Below are positions 47,426-55,688 of a stretch of DNA of 64,000 nt, in pieces. The DNA is from Micromonospora sp. RP3T. GTDB lineage: Bacteria > Actinomycetota > Actinomycetes > Mycobacteriales > Micromonosporaceae. The translations under genes and the position numbers were made by a program. A model generated the notes under the pieces. The model saw only the letters and a list, made by a program, of their open reading frames with translations, did not search any database and was not told the origin of the DNA. The stretch covers positions 55,873-119,872 of the forward strand of contig NZ_PYPS01000021.1 of NCBI RefSeq assembly GCF_003027925.1, given 5' to 3'. The first letter of the stretch is position 1. Every line of letters starts with the position of its first letter.

Positions 47426-48718
47426 TCAGCGCTCCAGGATCGCGGTCACGCCCTGCCCACCGGCCGCGCAGATGGAGATCAAGCCGCGTCCGCTCCCCTT
47501 CCGGTCGAGCAGCTTGGCCAGCGACGCGACGATCCGGCCACCGGTGGCGGCGAACGGGTGCCCGGCGGCCAGAGAGGAGCCGTTGACGTTCAACCTGGCC
47601 CGGTCGATCGGGCCGAGCGGCGCGTCCAGGCCGAGGCGTTCCTTGCAGAACTCCGGCGACTCCCAGGCGGCCAGGGTGGCCAGCACCTGCGAGGCGAACG
47701 CCTCGTGGATCTCGTAGAAGTCGAAGTCCTGGAGCGTGAGGCCGGCGCGCGACAGCATTCGGGGCACCGCGTACGCGGGGGCCATCAGCAGCCCCTCGTC
47801 GCCGTGCACGAAGTCGACCGCGGCCGTCTCGGACCAGGCGAACCAGGCGAGCACCGGCAGGTTGTGCGCCCGCGCCCACTCCTCCGAGGCCAGCAGCACT
47901 GTCGACGCGCCGTCGGTGAGCGGCGAGGAGTTGCCGGCGGTCATGGTCGCCCGGTCGGCGTCCGGGCCGGTGGTGCCGAAGATCGGCTTGAGCGAGCCGA
48001 GTTTCTCCAGGGAGGTGTCCGGGCGGAGGTTCTGGTCTCGGGTCAACCCCAGGTAGGGGGTGATCAGGTCGTCGAAGAACCCGTCCTCGTACGCGGCGGC
48101 GAGCCGCTGGTGCGAGCGGAGCGCCAACTCGTCCTGGGCGGCTCGGTCGATGTTCCAGCGCAGCGCGCTCCGGGCGGCGTGCTCGCCCATGGACAGTCCG
48201 GTACGCGGCTCGGCGTTGCGCGGGATCTCCGGCTTGAACGGCTGGAGCGGGCGCAGCTTCGTGGCCAGCCTGAGCCGCTCGCCGAGGGTCCGGGCGGAGT
48301 TGAGCTGGATCAGCGTGCGGCGCAGGTCCTCGTTGACCGCCAGCGGCGCGTCCGAGGTGGTGTCCACGCCCCCGGCGATGCCGGCGTCGATCTGCCCGAG
48401 GGCGATCTTGTTGGCGACGCCGATGGCGGCCTCCAGCCCGGTGCCGCACGCCTGCTGGACGTCGTACGCCGGGGTGCGCGGGTCGAGTCGGGAGCCGAGC
48501 ACCACCTCGCGGGTGAGGTTGAAGTCCCGGGAGTGCTTCAGCACCGCGCCGGCCGCCACCTCGCCGAGCCGCTCGCCGGCCAGCCCGAACCGGGCGACCA
48601 GCCCGTCGAGCGCCGCGCCGAGCATGTCGGCGTTGGACGCGTGCGCGTAACGCGAGTTGGAGCGGGCGAAGGGGATGCGGTTGCCGCCGACCACCGCGAC
48701 CCGCCGGACACTCTGCAC
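47426..48718 (-). CDS. fadA2: Acetyl-CoA C-acyltransferase (thiolase, FadA2-like)
   Basis: A 430-residue thiolase. The acylated Cys is in QQACGTGLEAAIGVANKI, the His in EIHEAFASQVLATLAAW, and the C-terminal Cys/His region in NGSSLAAGHPFAATGGRIV and CAAGGQGVTAILER. The GTG has GAGGAGG upstream. Thiolase divergent from an HMW FabG followed by a MaoC gene reproduces M. tuberculosis fadA2 (Rv0243) - fabG4 (Rv0242c) - htdX (Rv0241c). The symbol follows that synteny. Confidence 0.92.
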   Translation of the reverse strand: MQSVRRVAVVGGNRIPFARSNSRYAHASNADMLGAALDGLVARFGLAGERLGEVAAGAVLKHSRDFNLTREVVLGSRLDPRTPAYDVQQACGTGLEAAIGVANKIALGQIDAGIAGGVDTTSDAPLAVNEDLRRTLIQLNSARTLGERLRLATKLRPLQPFKPEIPRNAEPRTGLSMGEHAARSALRWNIDRAAQDELALRSHQRLAAAYEDGFFDDLITPYLGLTRDQNLRPDTSLEKLGSLKPIFGTTGPDADRATMTAGNSSPLTDGASTVLLASEEWARAHNLPVLAWFAWSETAAVDFVHGDEGLLMAPAYAVPRMLSRAGLTLQDFDFYEIHEAFASQVLATLAAWESPEFCKERLGLDAPLGPIDRARLNVNGSSLAAGHPFAATGGRIVASLAKLLDRKGSGRGLISICAAGGQGVTAILER

Positions 48719-48748
48719 GATCGGCCTCCTCGAAGGTGTTGCCCGTAC

Positions 48749-48764
48749 CCTACTCACCAGTAGG
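48749..48764. promoter_or_regulatory. Palindromic operator CCTACT-CACC-AGTAGG
   Basis: A perfect 6-bp dyad with a 4-nt spacer in the 54-bp region between divergent fadA2 and fabG4. A near-identical site (CCTACT-CGTG-CGTAGG) lies at 56339-56354 before the tetR gene, and both are followed by TACGC. It is a probable TetR-family binding site overlapping both promoters. Confidence 0.75.
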
Positions 48765-48772
48765 CTACGCCC

Positions 48773-50128
48773 ATGACCGACAGGTACGCGAGCTTCGTCC
48801 AGACGGGGGCCGGTCGCGCGCTGGTCAAGCGCCTCGGGCTGCCCGACCCGCCCCGACTGCGCCGGCACACGCCGGGCGACCCGCTCGTCCCCGGGCCGGT
48901 CCTGCTCGGCTCCTCGACCGGCGGCCAGCTCACCGAGCCGGTCCGGCAACGCCTGACCGCCGCCGGGGTCGAGCTGGCCGACCCGGCCGCCACCGCCGCC
49001 GACAGCCGCTTCGCCGCCCTGGTGTACGACGCCAGCGGCATCACCGACTCCACCGAGCTGCGCCAGCTCTACGACTTCTTCCACCCGCAGGCCCGGTCGC
49101 TGCTGCCCAGCGGTCGGGTGATCGTGCTGGGCACGCCGCCGGCCGAGTGCGACTCGCCCCGGGAGGCGACCGCCCAGCGCGCGTTGGAGGGGCTGACCCG
49201 CAGCGTCGGCAAGGAGTTCGGCCGGGGCGTCACCGCCCAACTCGTGTACGTCACCCGGCACCGCGACCCCAGCACCCCGGTGAGCCTGGAGTCCACGCTG
49301 CGCTTCCTGCTCTCCGGTCGCTCCGCGTACGTCTCGGGTCAGGTCGTCCGGGTCGGCGTCGGCACCGCCGTCGCGCCGGCCGACTGGGACCGGCCGCTGG
49401 ACGGGCAGGTGGTGCTGGTCACCGGCGCGGCCCGGGGCATCGGCGCGGCGCTGGCGAAGGTGCTGGCCCGCGACGGCGCCCGGGTGGTGGCGCTGGACGT
49501 CCCGTCAGCCGGCGACGAGTTGGCCGCGGTGGCCAACGACGTCGGCGGCAGCGCCGTGCAGCTCGACCTGACCGCGCCGGACGCGCCGGCCCGACTGGCC
49601 GAGCACCTGGCGTCCCGGCACGGTCGGGTCGACGTGGTGGTGCACAACGCGGGCATCACCCGGGACAGGACGCTCGGCCGGATGGACGCCGACCGCTGGG
49701 ACTCGGTGATCGACGTGAACCTGTCCAGCCAGGAACGGATCAACGACGTGCTGCTGGAACGCGACCTGATCCCGACCGGCGGGCGGATCGTCGCGGTCTC
49801 CTCGATCGCCGGGATCGCCGGCAACCGGGGGCAGACCAACTACGCGACCAGCAAGGCCGGCGTGATCGGCCTGGTCGACTCGCTCTCCCCGGTGCTGCGC
49901 GAGCGCGGGATCAGCCTGAACGCGGTCGCGCCCGGGTTCATCGAGACCCGGTTGACCGCGCGCATCCCGCTGACCATCCGGGAGGCGGGTCGCCGGATGA
50001 ACAGCATGGCCCAGGGCGGCCTGCCGGTGGACGTGGCCGAGACGATCGGCTGGCTCTCCTGGCCGGCTACCGGCGCGGTCAGCGGCAACGTGGTCCGGGT
50101 CTGCGGCCAGAGCCTGCTGGGGGCGTGA
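48773..50128 (+). CDS. fabG4: High-molecular-weight 3-oxoacyl-ACP/CoA reductase (FabG4-like)
   Basis: A 451-residue protein. The first 205 residues are the diverged flavodoxin-like domain of HMW FabG proteins, and the C-terminal half is a classical SDR: VLVTGAARGIGAALAKVLARDG for the cofactor, HNAGITRDRTLGRMDADRWDSVIDVN, SSIAGIAGNRGQTNYATSKAG with catalytic Ser-Tyr-Lys. It reduces 3-ketoacyl thioesters, NADH being preferred in the mycobacterial homologue. Its stop overlaps the next ATG (TGATG). Confidence 0.93.
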   Translation: MTDRYASFVQTGAGRALVKRLGLPDPPRLRRHTPGDPLVPGPVLLGSSTGGQLTEPVRQRLTAAGVELADPAATAADSRFAALVYDASGITDSTELRQLYDFFHPQARSLLPSGRVIVLGTPPAECDSPREATAQRALEGLTRSVGKEFGRGVTAQLVYVTRHRDPSTPVSLESTLRFLLSGRSAYVSGQVVRVGVGTAVAPADWDRPLDGQVVLVTGAARGIGAALAKVLARDGARVVALDVPSAGDELAAVANDVGGSAVQLDLTAPDAPARLAEHLASRHGRVDVVVHNAGITRDRTLGRMDADRWDSVIDVNLSSQERINDVLLERDLIPTGGRIVAVSSIAGIAGNRGQTNYATSKAGVIGLVDSLSPVLRERGISLNAVAPGFIETRLTARIPLTIREAGRRMNSMAQGGLPVDVAETIGWLSWPATGAVSGNVVRVCGQSLLGA

Positions 50129-51171
50129 TGGCACCCCACCACCACGACCGCGAGGACCTGACCCTCCCCGACCTGATCGAGGGCCCCACCCGGGACCTCA
50201 CCTCGGCCCGCGCCGCCGCGCTGGCCCGCTCCGGCGATCATGAGGTTGACGGCACTTCCGGAGATCCACGAGGCCGCCAACCTCATGATCAACGCGGCGG
50301 GGGGTCGGGTGGACGGCGGCGTGTCGAGCTGGGGCGGCTGCCGGCGGCCGGTGGGCTGTACCGGCGGGCGCTGCTGGGGGCGGTGCCCGGTCTGGGCCGG
50401 GGGCGGGGGCGGGAGCTGCCGGCCGTCGAGCTGACCGTCGCCGGGGTGCCGGTGGATCCGGCGCACCTGGCCGCCTACGACCGGGTCTGCGGGTTCCGGC
50501 TGACCGACCGGCTGCCGGCCACGTACCTGCACGTGCTCGGGTTCCCGCTGTCGCTGCGGCTGATGACCGCCGCCGACTTCCCGATCCCGCTCACCGGTGT
50601 GGTGCACGTGGCCAACCGGATCACCGTGCACCGACCGGTCCGGGTCGGCGAGACCGTCGACTTCCACACGTACGCGGAGAATCTGCGTCCGCACGAGCGG
50701 GGCCGGCAGCTCGACGTGGTGCTGGTCGGCTCGATCGACGGCACGGAGGTGTGGCGCGGCGTGTCGACGTACCTCGGGAAGGAGCGTGCGGCCGGCGGTG
50801 GCCCGCGGCGCGACCGGGGTGACCGCCCGACGCCGCCGGCCTCGTCGGCGCAGTGGCGGGTGACGCCGCGGGTGGGCACGGACTACGCGCGGGTCTCCGG
50901 CGACCACAACCCGATCCACACCTCGAAGCTGGGCGCGCGGCTGTTCGGCTTCCCGCGCCCGATCGCGCACGGCATGTGGAGCAAGGCACGCTGCCTGGCC
51001 GCGTTGGACGCCCGGCTGCCGGACGCGTACTCAGTGGACGTGGCGTTCAAGCTGCCGGTGCCGCTGCCGTCCACGGTGGCGTTCCGGGCCGCCGCCGACG
51101 GCGCGGGTTGGGACTTCGGGCTGCACGGCGCACGGGACGGGCGACCGCACCTGGTCGGCACCGTCCGCTGA
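50128..51171 (+). CDS. htdX: MaoC-family 3-hydroxyacyl dehydratase (HtdX-like) with in-frame palindrome insertion
   Basis: A 347-residue double-hotdog protein. The hydratase-2 active-site motif is VSGDHNPIHTSKLGARLFGFPRPIAHGM near the C terminus. The N-terminal hotdog half is LTDRLPATYLHVLGFPLSLRLM and GETVDFHTYAENL. Residues about 36-55 are encoded by a family 1 palindrome (50236-50290), which adds a hydrophilic stretch (GDHEVDGTSGDPRGRQPHDQ) between ALARS and RRVELGRLPAAGGLYRRAL without breaking the frame. Dehydrates 3-hydroxyacyl thioesters after FabG4. Confidence 0.88.
   Translation: MAPHHHDREDLTLPDLIEGPTRDLTSARAAALARSGDHEVDGTSGDPRGRQPHDQRGGGSGGRRRVELGRLPAAGGLYRRALLGAVPGLGRGRGRELPAVELTVAGVPVDPAHLAAYDRVCGFRLTDRLPATYLHVLGFPLSLRLMTAADFPIPLTGVVHVANRITVHRPVRVGETVDFHTYAENLRPHERGRQLDVVLVGSIDGTEVWRGVSTYLGKERAAGGGPRRDRGDRPTPPASSAQWRVTPRVGTDYARVSGDHNPIHTSKLGARLFGFPRPIAHGMWSKARCLAALDARLPDAYSVDVAFKLPVPLPSTVAFRAAADGAGWDFGLHGARDGRPHLVGTVR
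50236..50290. repeat. Family 1 palindrome inside the htdX-like gene
   Basis: Arms GATCATGAGGTTGACGGC (50236-50253) and GCCGCCAACCTCATGATC (50273-50290), 17 of 18 positions paired, 19-nt loop. Related copies are at 62731-62794 and 63793-63846. The reading frame of the dehydratase passes through it. Confidence 0.85.
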
Positions 51172-51209
51172 GGAGAGGGGGCTTGCCGGCCCCCTCTCTC
51201 GTGCGTTAA

Positions 51210-51243
51210 GTTGTTCTCAGATTGAGTTGTTCTCAACCTGAGA
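51210..51243. promoter_or_regulatory. Direct-repeat operator before the Nudix regulator
   Basis: GTTGTTCTCA occurs at 51210-51219 and 51226-51235, 16 nt apart. The second copy is part of the palindrome GTTG-TTCT-CAAC (51226-51237), and TCTCA-ACC-TGAGA follows. It lies just before the GTG, as expected for autoregulation by a NrtR-like protein. Confidence 0.65.
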
Positions 51244-51254
51244 GAGTGAGCGCC

Positions 51255-52007
51255 GTGAACGAGCAGGACTTCCTCGCCGGATACGACCCCCGCGACTACC
51301 CGGCGGTCGCGGTCACCGTCGACGTGGTGGCGCTGACCATCCGCGAGGACGCGCTCCACCTGCTGCTGATCCGCCGGGGCGCGCCGCCGTACGAGGGGCA
51401 CTGGGCGCTGCCCGGCGGCTTCGTCCACCCCGACGAGGACCTGGCCGCCGGCGCGCGACGCGAACTGGCCGAGGAGACCGGGCTCGGCGGCGAACGGCTG
51501 CGCCGGGTGCACCTGGAGCAGCTCGGCAGCTACGGCGCACCCGACCGGGACCCGCGCATGCGGGTGGTCTCCGTCGCCCACCTGGCGTTCGCGCCCGACC
51601 TGCCCGACCCGGTCGCCGACAGCGACGCCGACGAGGCGATCTGGCTGCCGGTCACGGCGCTGACCAGCCGGCAGCTCGCCTTCGACCACGGCCGGATCAT
51701 CGACGACGGGTTGGAGCGGGCCCGGTCCAAGCTGGAGTACACGCCGCTGGCCACCCGGTTCCTCGCGCCCGAGTTCACCGTCACCGAGCTGCGTGCGGTC
51801 TACGAGACGGTCTGGGGCCACCCGCTGCACGCCGGCAACTTCCACCGCAAGGTGCTCTCCGTGCCGGGCTTCGTGGAGAGCACCGGCGCCAGCACCGAAC
51901 GCGGCGGCGCACGCGGCGGCCCCCGCGCCAAGCTCTACCGCCCCGGCGACGCCCGCCTCCTGCACCCCGCCCTGCTGCGCCCCGCCCGCGAGGAATCCAT
52001 CCGATGA
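51255..52007 (+). CDS. NrtR-like Nudix-domain transcriptional regulator
   Basis: A 250-residue protein. The N-terminal Nudix domain has GHWALPGGFVHPDEDLAAGARRELAEETGLGGE, close to the consensus GX5EX7REUXEEXGU but with Asp at the first Glu position. The C-terminal winged helix (FLAPEFTVTELRAVYETVWGHPLHAGNFHRKVLSVPGFVEST) is the NrtR type. NrtR proteins sense ADP-ribose-like ligands and repress NAD metabolism genes. No NAD gene is adjacent; the upstream direct repeats suggest autoregulation. A GTG at 51246 is an alternative start. Confidence 0.85.
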   Translation: MNEQDFLAGYDPRDYPAVAVTVDVVALTIREDALHLLLIRRGAPPYEGHWALPGGFVHPDEDLAAGARRELAEETGLGGERLRRVHLEQLGSYGAPDRDPRMRVVSVAHLAFAPDLPDPVADSDADEAIWLPVTALTSRQLAFDHGRIIDDGLERARSKLEYTPLATRFLAPEFTVTELRAVYETVWGHPLHAGNFHRKVLSVPGFVESTGASTERGGARGGPRAKLYRPGDARLLHPALLRPAREESIR

Positions 52008-52759
52008 GGTGCAAGGAAGGGGCCCCGCTTAACGCCTCCGGTAGAGGCGGGGCCCCTGCTTATCACCGGCAGCTCAAGGCGCCGCAGCACCCGAGCGACA
52101 ACGACCTGATGGCCCGCGAGGCACGCGCGCTGCGACGGATCGCCGCGCGGGGCGACGCCCGCCACCTGGCGTACGTGCCCCGGCTGGTCGACTCCTACCC
52201 GGTGCGTGACCCGTCGACCGGCGCGGAACTGCTGGTCAATGAGTTGGAGACGGTCCCCGGGCTGCACAGCCTGGAGGACGTGCGGCGGGCGTACCCCGAT
52301 GGGGTCGACCCCCGCGACGCGGCCTGGATGTGGCGACGGCTGCTGGTCGCGCTCGGCCTGGCCCACTCCGCCGGCGTGGTGCACGGCGCGGTGCTCCCCC
52401 GGAACGTGCTGATCGAGCCGGACGCGCACGGCCTGGTGCTCGTCGACTGGTGCTTCTCCACCGAGCCCGGCGGGCTGGTGCCGGCCCTGGTCACCGGCAT
52501 GGCCGACTGGTACCCGCCGGAGGTCACCGGGAAGCGGCCCTGCGGCCCCGGCACCGACATCGCGCTGGCGGCCCGCTGCCTGGACTGGCTGATGGCCGAC
52601 CGCGCGCCACGCGAGCTGCGCGCGTTCGCGGCCGGCTGCCGGCAACCCGCGCTGACCGCCCGGCCGGACGACGCCTGGCGGCTGCTCCGCGAACTCGACG
52701 AGGTGTTGGAGCGGCTTTACGGGCCGCGCACCTTCCGACCCTTCACCCTCAACCCCTAG
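52004..52759 (+). CDS. Protein kinase-like (pseudokinase) gene whose 5' end is a family 4 repeat
   Basis: The frame opens at an ATG overlapping the Nudix stop and runs through the family 4 repeat (KEGAPLNASGRGGAPAY). It then enters kinase-like sequence at QLKAPQHPSDNDLMAREARALRRI, which looks like the beta3-Lys/helix C part. No glycine-rich loop is present. The catalytic loop is HGAVLPRNVLI, without the HRD Asp, and the DFG position is LVDW, so it should be catalytically weak or inactive. Downstream ATG at 52109 is possible. It precedes the VWA gene by 10 nt. Likely 5'-truncated. Confidence 0.65.
   Translation: MRCKEGAPLNASGRGGAPAYHRQLKAPQHPSDNDLMAREARALRRIAARGDARHLAYVPRLVDSYPVRDPSTGAELLVNELETVPGLHSLEDVRRAYPDGVDPRDAAWMWRRLLVALGLAHSAGVVHGAVLPRNVLIEPDAHGLVLVDWCFSTEPGGLVPALVTGMADWYPPEVTGKRPCGPGTDIALAARCLDWLMADRAPRELRAFAAGCRQPALTARPDDAWRLLRELDEVLERLYGPRTFRPFTLNP
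52013..52062. repeat. Family 4 GGGGCCCC/TTAACGC element, copy 2
   Basis: AAGGAAGGGGCCCC, then GCTTAACGC, central CCGGTAGAGGC, then GGGGCCCC and TGCTTA. It begins 6 nt after the Nudix stop and forms the apparent 5' end of the kinase-like frame. Confidence 0.85.
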
Positions 52760-52769
52760 GGAGGCTGCC

Positions 52770-53729
52770 ATGGGCAGCGGAATCTGGTCCACCGACGTGT
52801 ACGACGCCGCCGACCGTTACCGGCGCCGGACCGGCAAGAGCGCGTTCTCCTACAGCGACAGCGGGGCCCGGCAGGTGCACCCCGCACTCGACCCGCGCGA
52901 CGCGACGCGGGAGAGCCGCGACTCCGCCGAGCACCCGCAGTCGACGCCGATCGCGGTGCTCTTCGACGTCACCGGCTCGATGGGACACGTGCCCCGGGTG
53001 CTCCAACGCAAGCTGCCGCAACTGCTCGGCCTGCTGACCCGCCAGGGGTACGCCCGCGACCCGCAGGTCCTGTTCGGCGCGATCGGCGACGCCACCTGCG
53101 ACCGGGTGCCGCTCCAGATCGGGCAGTTCGAGTCCGACAACCGGATGGACGACGACCTCGGCCGGATCGTGCTGGAAGGCGGCGGGGGCGGCCAGATGAT
53201 GGAGTCGTACGAGCTGGCGCTGCACTTCATGGCCCGGCACACGGCCACCGACAGCTGGGAGAAGCGGGGCCGACGCGGCTACCTGTTCATCATCGGCGAC
53301 GAGCTGGCGTACCCCCGGGTGAAGGCGCGTGAGGTGGCCCGGCTGATCGGCGGTGGCCTGGCCGAGGACCTGCCGATCCGGCAGGTGGTGGACGAGGTGA
53401 CCGCGCGGTGGGACACCTACTACCTGCTCCCGGCCGGCAGCCACTACGCCGGAAACCGCAAGGTGCTCGACTTCTGGCGCGGCCTGCTCGGGCAGAACGC
53501 GGTCGAACTGGACGACCTGGACGCGGTCTGCGAGACCATCGCGCTCACCGTCGGCCTCGGCGAACAGGCCATCGACCTGGACGCCGGGCTGAGCGACCTG
53601 GACCGGCACGGTTCGACCGCCACCCGGACCGTCTCCCGGGCGCTCGCCGGGCTCGGCGGCGGCCGGCGCGCGGTCGCGGCGCTGCCGTTCGCCCCGACCG
53701 ACGGCGGGAACGGGGTCACCCGGCTGTGA
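52770..53729 (+). CDS. VWA-like domain protein
   Basis: A 319-residue cytoplasmic protein. A MIDAS-like motif is IAVLFDVTGSMGHVPRVLQ (Thr replaces the first Ser of DxSxS), and GGGGGQMMESYELALHFMARH and GRRGYLFIIGDELAYP continue the Rossmann-type fold. GGAGG precedes the ATG. Its stop overlaps the next GTG. It is the middle of a pseudokinase - VWA - PurA-like operon, whose tight packing suggests a complex. Function unknown. Confidence 0.8.
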   Translation: MGSGIWSTDVYDAADRYRRRTGKSAFSYSDSGARQVHPALDPRDATRESRDSAEHPQSTPIAVLFDVTGSMGHVPRVLQRKLPQLLGLLTRQGYARDPQVLFGAIGDATCDRVPLQIGQFESDNRMDDDLGRIVLEGGGGGQMMESYELALHFMARHTATDSWEKRGRRGYLFIIGDELAYPRVKAREVARLIGGGLAEDLPIRQVVDEVTARWDTYYLLPAGSHYAGNRKVLDFWRGLLGQNAVELDDLDAVCETIALTVGLGEQAIDLDAGLSDLDRHGSTATRTVSRALAGLGGGRRAVAALPFAPTDGGNGVTRL

Positions 53730-54988
53730 ACCACGTGCTGGTGGTCGACCTCGGCTACGGCGACGCCGGGAAGGGCACCGTCGTCGACGCGCTCTGCGCG
53801 ACCCGGCCGGTGCACACCGTGGTCCGCTTCAACGGCGGCGCGCAGGCGGCGCACAACGTGGTGCTGCGCGACGGGCGGGCGCACACGTTCGCGCAGTTCG
53901 GCGCCGGCACGTTCCGTCCCGGGGTGCGGACGCACCTGGCGCGGCACGTGGTGGTCGATCCGCTGGCACTGGCCGCCGAGGCCGACCACCTGGCGTCGGT
54001 CGGCGTGCCCGACGCGTTCGACCGGCTGACCGTCGACGGGGAGGCGTTGCTGGCCACCCCGTACCACCGGGCCGCCAACCGGGCCCGGGAGATCGCCCGG
54101 GGAGCCGACCGGCACGGCTCCTGCGGGCTCGGGGTGGGCGAGGCGGTCGCGTACGGCCTCGCCCACCCCGACGAGGCGCCCCGGGTCGCGGACTGCGGCC
54201 GGCCGGCGGTGCTGCGCCGCCGGCTCACCGCGCTGCGCGACCGGCTCACCGCCGAGCTGGGGGCGCTGGACGCGCCGCCGGTCGACGACTGCCTGCCCGC
54301 GTACGCGGCGTTCGCCGACCGGGTGGCGATCGTCGACCGGAGTTGGCTCGCCGGGGCGCTGCGCGCCGGCACCTGCGTGTTCGAGGGCGCGCAGGGCGTG
54401 CTGCTGGACGAGTGGCACGGCTTCCACCCGTACACGACGTGGAGCACCACGACGTTCGCCAACGCCGAGACGCTGCTCGCCGAGGCCGGGATGGCCGGGA
54501 CCGCGCAGCGGCTCGGGGTGCTGCGGGTGACCACCACCCGGCACGGCCCCGGCCCACTCGTCACCGAGGACCCGGCGCTGCCGTTCACCGACCCGCGCAA
54601 CCCGACGAACGAATGGCAGGGCCGGTTCCGGTTCGGGCACTTCGACGCCGTCGCCCACCGGTACGCCCTCGACGTGGCGGGCGGCGTGGACGGGCTGGCG
54701 CTCACCCACCTCGACCTGGCCGGCCCTCGCCTGCGCATGTGCCGGCGGTACGCGGACGGGCTCGACCGGCTCGTGCCCGGCCCACCCGGCGACCTGGACC
54801 GGCAGGCGGCGTTGACCACCCGGCTGATGCGGGCCCGGCCGGTGCTGGACGAGGCGCCGGCCGACTGGCCGGCGACGGTGTCGGAGGCGCTCCGCGCCCC
54901 CGTGCTGCTGACGTCGCACGGCCCCACCGCCGAGGAGAAGGAGGGGCCCCTTGTTAACGCATTTTGTATAGGAAGGGCCCCCGCTTAA
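53726..54988 (+). CDS. Adenylosuccinate synthetase-like GTPase paralogue
   Basis: A 420-residue protein related to PurA. The P-loop is DLGYGDAGKGTVVDAL, the IMP-loop-like segment RFNGGAQAAHNVVL, and later landmarks are GSCGLGVGEAVAYG, FEGAQGVLLDEWHGFHPYTTWSTTTF and LGVLRVTTTRHGPGPL. The sequence differs enough from housekeeping PurA that another substrate is possible. The last 13 residues and the stop (EGPLVNAFCIGRAPA) come from a family 4 repeat. The GTG overlaps the VWA stop (GTGA). Confidence 0.82.
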   Translation: MNHVLVVDLGYGDAGKGTVVDALCATRPVHTVVRFNGGAQAAHNVVLRDGRAHTFAQFGAGTFRPGVRTHLARHVVVDPLALAAEADHLASVGVPDAFDRLTVDGEALLATPYHRAANRAREIARGADRHGSCGLGVGEAVAYGLAHPDEAPRVADCGRPAVLRRRLTALRDRLTAELGALDAPPVDDCLPAYAAFADRVAIVDRSWLAGALRAGTCVFEGAQGVLLDEWHGFHPYTTWSTTTFANAETLLAEAGMAGTAQRLGVLRVTTTRHGPGPLVTEDPALPFTDPRNPTNEWQGRFRFGHFDAVAHRYALDVAGGVDGLALTHLDLAGPRLRMCRRYADGLDRLVPGPPGDLDRQAALTTRLMRARPVLDEAPADWPATVSEALRAPVLLTSHGPTAEEKEGPLVNAFCIGRAPA

Positions 54989-54991
54989 CGC
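54938..54991. repeat. Family 4 GGGGCCCC/TTAACGC element, copy 3
   Basis: AAGGAGGGGCCCC, TTGTTAACGC, central TTTGTATAGGA, then AGGGCCCCCGCTTAACGC. It encodes the C terminus and TAA of the PurA-like gene. Confidence 0.85.
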
Positions 54992-55011
54992 CCAGCGTCG
55001 AGCATGGGGGC

Positions 55012-55641
55012 ATGGGGGACGTGCTCGACCTGCTGCACCAGACGGTGACCTCGCCGTGGGTGTACCTGGTGATCGTCGCGGTCACCGCAGTCGACGCGTT
55101 CTTCCCGGCGGTGCCGGGCGAGACGGTGGTGATCACCGCCGGCGTGTTCGCGGCGAGCGGCGAGCCGAACCTGGTGGCGGTGATCGTGACCGCCGCGCTC
55201 GGCGCGCTGGTCGGCGACCACGTCTCGTACGCCATCGGGCGCGGCGGGGGCGCGCACCGGCTGGCCCGGTTGCCCGCCGACAGCCGGCGGCGGGCGAGTT
55301 CCGAGTGGGCCCGCCGGGCGGTCGACAGGCGTGGCGGGATGATCCTGACCACCGCGCGCTACGTGCCCGGCGGCCGCACCGCGGTCACGCTCACCATGGG
55401 CGCGGTCCGCTATCCGCTGCGCTCGTTCCTGCTCTACGACGCGCTGGCGTGCGGCACCTGGGGGATCTACTGCGGGCTGCTCGGCTACTTCGGCGGGCTG
55501 GCGTTCGAGCACAACCCGGTCACCGGGCTGCTCGCCGGCATCGGCATCTCGGTGGCGGTCACCGGCCTGTTCGAGGCCGCCCGCTGGGCCCGTCGCCGGG
55601 CGCGCGCCCGGGCCGCGGCGCGACGCGGCGCGGGTTGTTAA
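55012..55641 (+). CDS. DedA-family membrane protein
   Basis: A 209-residue integral membrane protein. DAFFPAVPGETVVITAGVFAASG, GDHVSYAIGRGGG and ARYVPGGRTAVTLTMGAVRYPLRSFLLYDAL are the DedA/VTT landmarks, including the re-entrant-loop Pro and the Arg-rich functional motif. DedA proteins flip or transport lipids such as undecaprenyl phosphate; which one is unknown here. The tail is Arg/Ala-rich. Its TAA stop comes from a family 4 repeat. Confidence 0.88.
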   Translation: MGDVLDLLHQTVTSPWVYLVIVAVTAVDAFFPAVPGETVVITAGVFAASGEPNLVAVIVTAALGALVGDHVSYAIGRGGGAHRLARLPADSRRRASSEWARRAVDRRGGMILTTARYVPGGRTAVTLTMGAVRYPLRSFLLYDALACGTWGIYCGLLGYFGGLAFEHNPVTGLLAGIGISVAVTGLFEAARWARRRARARAAARRGAGC

Positions 55642-55688
55642 GCGGGGGCCCCGCCTATACCGGAAGCGTTAACCGGGGCCCCCTCCTT
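55638..55688. repeat. Family 4 GGGGCCCC/TTAACGC element, copy 4 (reverse orientation)
   Basis: Read on the minus strand: AAGGAGGGGGCCCC, GGTTAACGC, central CCGGTATAGGC, GGGGCCCCCGCTTAA. It lies between convergent dedA and tetR and supplies both stop codons (TAA at 55639-55641 and at 55689-55687). Confidence 0.85.

Noticed and set aside
18717..55688. CRISPR array or IS element ends for the GGGGCCCC repeats
   Set aside because: The copies are dispersed singly, have no spacer array, no transposase and no target-site duplications that I can see.
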